The notes under the pieces were generated by a model. It ran no database searches. It was not told the DNA's origin and was given only the letters and a program-made list of their open reading frames with translations. A DNA stretch of 64,000 nucleotides from assembly GCF_013155465.1 (NCBI RefSeq), contig NZ_JABJVX010000010.1:1-64000 (forward strand). The letters run 5' to 3'. Position numbers and translations under genes: made by a program. Shown here one piece after another: positions 60,285 through 64,000 of this stretch; position 1 is the stretch's first letter; every line of letters starts with the position of its first letter. Source of the stretch: Alterinioella nitratireducens. GTDB lineage: Bacteria > Pseudomonadota > Alphaproteobacteria > Rhodobacterales > Rhodobacteraceae.

Positions 60285-60339
60285 GTGGGGGGCTGTCTGC
60301 CCCCCACACCCCCCGAAGGTATTTGTGGCAAAATGAAAG
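60285..60339 (+). repeat. Dispersed intergenic hairpin-tail repeat, copy 5
   Basis: GTGGGGGG...CCCCCCAC hairpin, then ACCCCCCGAAGGTATTTG and TGGCAAAATGAAAG. Both neighbours are on the minus strand, so this copy is opposite to transcription. It abuts the ackA stop codon. Confidence 0.75.
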
Positions 60340-60340
60340 A

Positions 60341-61510
60341 TCATGGTGCGAGTTCCTTGACGGTGGCGCGCGCGATGATGCGTTCCTCGTCGGTGGGGAT
60401 GACCAGGACGGGACAGGCGCCCGCGTGGATCTCGGCGGCGTTTTCCGCATTGGCGGCGGGGTCGATGGCGAGGCCGAGGAAGCCGAGACGCTCCAGCGCG
60501 CGGGCGCGGATCAGGGCGGCGTTTTCCCCGATGCCGCCGGTGAAGACCAGCGCGTCGAGGCCGCCAAGGCTGGCGGTCATCGCGGCAATCTCGCGCGCCA
60601 GCGTGTAGACGTAGTAGTCGATCGCCTCCGCCGCCTCCGGGGCCTCCGAGGCCAGCAGGTCGCGCATGTCATGGCTGAGGCCGGAGAGCCCCTTGAGGCC
60701 GCTCTCATGGTAGAGCAGCCGGGTCAGCGCGGCGGCGTCCATGCCGTCCTCCTGCATCAGGTGCAAGAGCACGCCAGGGTCGATCCGGCCCGGACGTGTG
60801 CCCATGGCAAGGCCATCGAGCGCGGTGAACCCCATCGAGGTGGCGATGGAGCGGCCCCCGGACAGCGCGCAGAGCGAGGCCCCGTTGCCCAGATGCGCCA
60901 CCACCACGCGGGCCTGCGCAAGATCGGGATGGTCGCGCGCCAGCACCCCCGCGATATAGTCATAGCTGAGCCCGTGGAAGCCGTAGCGCCGGATGCCGCG
61001 CGCATAGTAGTCGCGCGGCAGGGCGTAGGTATCGGCCACCCAGGGCTTGCCGCGATGAAAGGCGGTATCGAAGGCCGCGACCTGGACCGCGTCGGGAAAC
61101 GCGCCTCGCGCGGCGCGGATCGCGGCGAGGTTGTGGGGCTGGTGCAGGGGGGCGAGCGGCACCAGATCCTCCAACCGCGCCATCATGGCCGCATCGAGGC
61201 GCACCGGCGCGTCCAGATCGGGACCGCCATGCACCACCCGGTGACCGACGCCCGCGATCGCGCGGCCCGCCATATGTGGCGCCAGCGCCCCGAGGATCGC
61301 CTCCACGGCGGCTGCGTGATCGGTGGGGCCAAGCTCCGTGCGGGTCTTCTCCGCGCCCTTGGGCGTGAGGGTCAGCGCGGCCTCGTCCCCGAGCGCGTCA
61401 ACCTGGCCGGTGACCTCCTCGCGCGGCTCATCCGCAGCGGCATAGAGCGCGAACTTGATCGAGGAGGAGCCCGCGTTGAGGGTGAGAACAAGGGTTGTCT
61501 CGGGGCTCAT
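60341..61510 (-). CDS. ackA: Acetate kinase
   Basis: A 389-aa ATP:acetate phosphotransferase. Signature 1 is visible at LVLTLNAGSSSIKFALY and signature 2 at VGHRVVHGGPD. The active-site region is AFDTAFHRG, the nucleotide-binding part is VVAHLGNGASLCAL, and GMDAAALTRLLYHESG is in the C-terminal half. Working with the phosphotransacetylase next to it, it interconverts acetyl-CoA and acetate with ATP gain. Its start overlaps the pta-like stop by 4 bp. Confidence 0.96.
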   Translation of the reverse strand: MSPETTLVLTLNAGSSSIKFALYAAADEPREEVTGQVDALGDEAALTLTPKGAEKTRTELGPTDHAAAVEAILGALAPHMAGRAIAGVGHRVVHGGPDLDAPVRLDAAMMARLEDLVPLAPLHQPHNLAAIRAARGAFPDAVQVAAFDTAFHRGKPWVADTYALPRDYYARGIRRYGFHGLSYDYIAGVLARDHPDLAQARVVVAHLGNGASLCALSGGRSIATSMGFTALDGLAMGTRPGRIDPGVLLHLMQEDGMDAAALTRLLYHESGLKGLSGLSHDMRDLLASEAPEAAEAIDYYVYTLAREIAAMTASLGGLDALVFTGGIGENAALIRARALERLGFLGLAIDPAANAENAAEIHAGACPVLVIPTDEERIIARATVKELAP

Positions 61511-62421
61511 CTGGCGCGCGCCGCGTAGAGGCAGGCCAGCGCCGAGGAGGCGACCCGCGCGGGCACGCCATCGGTGCGGCTGGTCAGAATCACCGGCACG
61601 CTCGCGCCCACGACCACCCCCGCCGCCGTCGCGCCGGCCAGGTGGGTGAGCGCCTTGAACAGGATGTTGCCGGATTCGATATCGGGCACCAACAGGATAT
61701 CGGCCAAGCCCGCGACTGGGCCGTCGATACCCTTGACGCGGGCAGCATCCGCGCTGAGGGCCAGATCCATCGCCATGGGCCCCTGCACCAGCCCGCCGGT
61801 GATCTCGCCCCGACCGGCCATGCGGGCCAGTTCCTCGGCCTCCAGCGATGAGGGGATCGCCTCGACCGGCACGGTGACGGCGGAAAGCGCCGCCAGCTTC
61901 GGCGCGGCAATGCCGAGCGCGCCCGCCAGGTCCAGCGCGTTTTGCGCAATCGACGCCTTGCAGGCCAGGTCTGGGGCCACGTTCAGCGCCGCATCGGTGA
62001 TCAGGACGGGCCGGTCTATCCCTCTTATATCCATGACGAAGACATGGCTCATCCGGCCAGGGCCCCGCAGCCCGCCATCGCGGTGGACGATCGCCTCCAG
62101 CAGGTCATGGGTGCGCAGGTGGCCCTTCATCACGGCCCCTGCCCGCCCCTCATGGACCAGTGCCACCGCGCGGGCCGCCGCCGCCGGATGGTCGGCAATG
62201 TCGATCACCTCGATATCGTCCAGGGACGCCCCCAGGTCGCGCGCGAATTCCGTGATCAGCCCGGCCTTGCCGACCAGGATCGGCGCGATCAGCCCTGCAT
62301 CGCGTGCCGCAAGCGCGCCCTCCAGCGAGCGGCGGTTTTCAGGCGCCACGACGGCCGTGGGCAGGGCGGGCAGCGGGCGGGCGGCCTCGATCAGGCGCGC
62401 AAGATGCGGATGGTCTGTCAT
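61507..62421 (-). CDS. pta: Phosphate acetyl/butyryltransferase family protein
   Basis: A 304-aa short-form phosphotransacylase that makes acyl-phosphate from acyl-CoA and phosphate. Family elements are LVGKAGLITEFARDLG near the N-terminus, GAVMKGHLRTHDLLEA, VLITDAALNVAPDLACK, and the C-terminal VPDIESGNILFKALTHLAGA. These fit the PTA_PTB family. It lacks the long N-terminal domains of E. coli Pta. The 4-bp overlap with ackA supports phosphate acetyltransferase. Phosphate butyryltransferase activity remains possible. Confidence 0.88.
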   Translation of the reverse strand: MTDHPHLARLIEAARPLPALPTAVVAPENRRSLEGALAARDAGLIAPILVGKAGLITEFARDLGASLDDIEVIDIADHPAAAARAVALVHEGRAGAVMKGHLRTHDLLEAIVHRDGGLRGPGRMSHVFVMDIRGIDRPVLITDAALNVAPDLACKASIAQNALDLAGALGIAAPKLAALSAVTVPVEAIPSSLEAEELARMAGRGEITGGLVQGPMAMDLALSADAARVKGIDGPVAGLADILLVPDIESGNILFKALTHLAGATAAGVVVGASVPVILTSRTDGVPARVASSALACLYAARAR

Positions 62422-62451
62422 GTCCGGGGGGCTTTCGATTGGGAAGGGATG

Positions 62452-63216
62452 TCAGGTGCCGACGGGCGCCAGCCGGATACCGGCGGTTTCCAGTCCGGCG
62501 CGCACGGTGCGCGCGATCTGCAAGGCGGCCTCGTTATCGCCATGCAGGCAGATCGTGTCGATGCGCGCGGGGATATGCGCGCCCGACTCCGCGATGATCG
62601 CGCCCGCCTGCACCATCTTGACGATGCGGCTTGCGGCATGGGCCGGGTCGTGGATCACGGCCCCCTCCCTGGCGCGGTCCACCAAAGTGGCGTCGTCGTT
62701 ATAGGCGCGGTCGGCAAAGATCTCGCCCGCCCAACGGCACTTCAGCGCCTCGACGGCCTTTTGCTGCGCGGTGGCGGCGAGGATGAGAATGATCAGGTCG
62801 GGATCGACCGACAATGCCGCCTCGTAGCAGGCCCGCGCCATGGCCTCGTTTTCCGAGCACATGTTGGAGAGCGCCCCGTGCAGCTTGAAATGGCGCACGG
62901 TTGCGCCCTGCGCCCGGGCCACGCCCTGGATCGCGCCGACCTGGTAGCGGATCGCGGCCTGAAGGTCTTCGCGCCCCATCTGCATCCGGCGGCGGCCAAA
63001 GCCCTGCAGATCGGGAAAGCCGGGATGCGCGCCGATGCCGACGCCGTGGGTATGGGCCACGCGGATGGTCTCAGCCATGACCGAGGGGTCGCCGGCATGA
63101 AACCCGCAGGCGATATTGGCCGAGGTCACGACACCCAGAATATCGTCATCGCGCCCCATCACCCAAGGCCCGAAGCTTTCGCCCATATCGGCATTCAGAT
63201 CGACCTGCTCCGTCAT
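62452..63216 (-). CDS. pxpA: 5-oxoprolinase subunit PxpA (LamB/YcsF family)
   Basis: A 254-aa subunit of the ATP-dependent 5-oxoprolinase PxpABC, which opens pyroglutamate to glutamate. The family start VDLNADMGESFGPWVMG is unmistakable. Further motifs are ANIACGFHAGDP, HPGFPDLQGFGRR, VRHFKLHGALSN and CLHGDNEAAL near the C-terminus. It starts 3 bp after the pxpC stop. Unlike the decayed hyuAB-type genes near 5-6.7 kb, this oxoprolinase appears intact. Confidence 0.93.
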   Translation of the reverse strand: MTEQVDLNADMGESFGPWVMGRDDDILGVVTSANIACGFHAGDPSVMAETIRVAHTHGVGIGAHPGFPDLQGFGRRRMQMGREDLQAAIRYQVGAIQGVARAQGATVRHFKLHGALSNMCSENEAMARACYEAALSVDPDLIILILAATAQQKAVEALKCRWAGEIFADRAYNDDATLVDRAREGAVIHDPAHAASRIVKMVQAGAIIAESGAHIPARIDTICLHGDNEAALQIARTVRAGLETAGIRLAPVGT

Positions 63217-63219
63217 CGC

Positions 63220-64000
63220 TCATTCCTCCGCCTTTGCCGAGACTACCCCGCCGACCAATTGATAGGACAGCAGATCGGGAATGTCATGCGGGTCGCGTAT
63301 GCGCGGGGTCACGCCATCGGGCAGCGCCTTGCGATGCCTGGCCGCCGCCGCGCGCGCCTTGAGCGCCTCCTCCAGCTCCACGAAGCGAAACCGCAACGCC
63401 GTGCCGGGCGCGGCCTGCGCGACGCGGGGCAGATCGGCGGCGATCACCGTGGCGATGCGGGGATAGCCGCCCATGGTCTGGCATTCGGGCAGAAGGACAA
63501 AGGGCGCGCCGTCGCCGATCACCTGGATATCGCCCGGCACGATGATCTCGGACAGGATCGCCAGGTGCGCGTCTTGCGAGAACCCGTCGCCGTCATGGGC
63601 CATGCGCGCGCCCATTCGGCTGGCCCTTGCATCCTTGCGAAATTCGGTGGCCTCGAAGCGTCCCCGCGCATCATCGCCGAATTGATCGGTCTGGACGGAA
63701 GGAAGCACGCGGATCAGGCCGCCCGAGAACCGGTCCTGTGCCGTCAGGGTCAGCCCGCCGGCATTGGGGGCGGGCTGCGCATCGAGGCGGGTGCCGGATG
63801 AAAGCGCCCCGCCGATCCCGCCCGCCAGATGCGCCGAACGCGCGCCGAGAATGGAGGGCGCATCCAGCCCCGCCACGCTGAGATAGCCGTAGCTGCCCGC
63901 GCTTGCGCCGCCGATCTCAAGCTCCGCCCCCTCGCGCAGCAGGTAACTGCCGGGCCAGTGCAGCCGCGCGCCGTCCAGACGGGCCTGCATCGGCGCGCCG
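63220..64000 (-). CDS. pxpC: 5-oxoprolinase subunit PxpC (biotin-dependent carboxyltransferase-like), partial
   Basis: The C-terminal 260 or so codons of a PxpC/KipA-type protein (full length about 310-340). The N-terminus lies beyond base 64000, because the frame remains open to the window edge. Visible family motifs include GGASAGSYGYLSVAGLD in part, SAHLAGGIGGALSSG, RVLPSVQTDQF, SRMGARM, SEIIVPGDIQV and LLPECQTMGGYPRIATVI. pxpB is expected upstream, outside the window. It is followed by pxpA after 3 bp, then the pta-ackA pair. Confidence 0.92.
   Translation of the reverse strand, partial: GAPMQARLDGARLHWPGSYLLREGAELEIGGASAGSYGYLSVAGLDAPSILGARSAHLAGGIGGALSSGTRLDAQPAPNAGGLTLTAQDRFSGGLIRVLPSVQTDQFGDDARGRFEATEFRKDARASRMGARMAHDGDGFSQDAHLAILSEIIVPGDIQVIGDGAPFVLLPECQTMGGYPRIATVIAADLPRVAQAAPGTALRFRFVELEEALKARAAAARHRKALPDGVTPRIRDPHDIPDLLSYQLVGGVVSAKAEE

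Noticed and set aside
1-64000. tRNA genes, insertion sequences or prophage
   Set aside because: No T-loop plus CCA patterns other than the tmRNA, and no transposase, integrase or phage structural motifs were seen in any frame.

Overview
The window is GC-rich alphaproteobacterial chromosome, most likely a marine Rhodobacterales (Roseobacter group) species. Supporting signs are a DMSP demethylase next to an AcuI-type acryloyl-CoA reductase, the trgA-trgB-cysK tellurite locus known from Rhodobacter, a permuted two-piece alphaproteobacterial tmRNA, RTX/Hint surface proteins and many GcvT-fold demethylases. It looks like ordinary chromosome. I see no phage, insertion sequence, CRISPR array, rRNA or tRNA.

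Layout. 0.2-4.7 kb: a Crp/Fnr regulator facing a histidine kinase/receiver pair (the receiver has Asn in place of the phospho-acceptor Asp), a small phasin-like protein and an Aquifex-type aconitase. 5.0-6.7 kb: a decayed hydantoinase/oxoprolinase hyuA-hyuB remnant. 6.8-8.5 kb: a small unknown protein and a multi-pass membrane protein. 8.5-14.2 kb (minus strand): trgA, trgB, cysK, a large MscS channel and an AlaX editing protein. 14.3-21.1 kb (minus): photolyase, a class-V aminotransferase, acuI, dmdA, DinB-like, DUF1326 and DUF2182 genes, headed by a divergent FadR-type regulator with a clear palindromic operator. 22.0-23.1 kb: a secreted double-LCCL protein and ssrA. 23.2-32.9 kb: an exopolysaccharide cluster (flippase, three glycosyltransferases, a Wzy-like polymerase, an ExoY-like initiating transferase) that includes a 925-residue secreted glycosidase-like protein with RTX-type repeats.

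33.9-39.7 kb: a CNNM/CorC-type protein, a DMGDH-like FAD-GcvT enzyme, a MobA-like nucleotidyltransferase and a second DmdA-like protein. 40.0-43.3 kb: an RTX-Hint protein with a 44-aa leader gene, a 0.9-kb non-coding region, a 32-aa ORF and a TfoX-C protein. 43.4-49.1 kb: ndk, an ABC-F ATPase, MarC, a retropepsin-like protease, holC and pepA. 49.3-56.8 kb: lptF-lptG-lptD-surA-pdxA-rsmA, mostly joined by ATGA overlaps, which links LPS export, outer-membrane protein folding, PLP synthesis and 16S rRNA dimethylation. 56.9-64.0 kb (minus): DUF4167, prmC-prfA (release factor and its methylase), DUF1499, ackA-pta and pxpA-pxpC, the last cut by the window edge.

The most distinctive signals are: a family of at least five dispersed intergenic hairpin-plus-tail repeats; a near-identical palindrome in the two largest intergenic regions; the degenerate receiver paired with an HTH-bearing kinase; the secreted glycosidase-RTX protein inside the polysaccharide cluster; and the hyuAB remnant that ends at an AT-rich inverted repeat.
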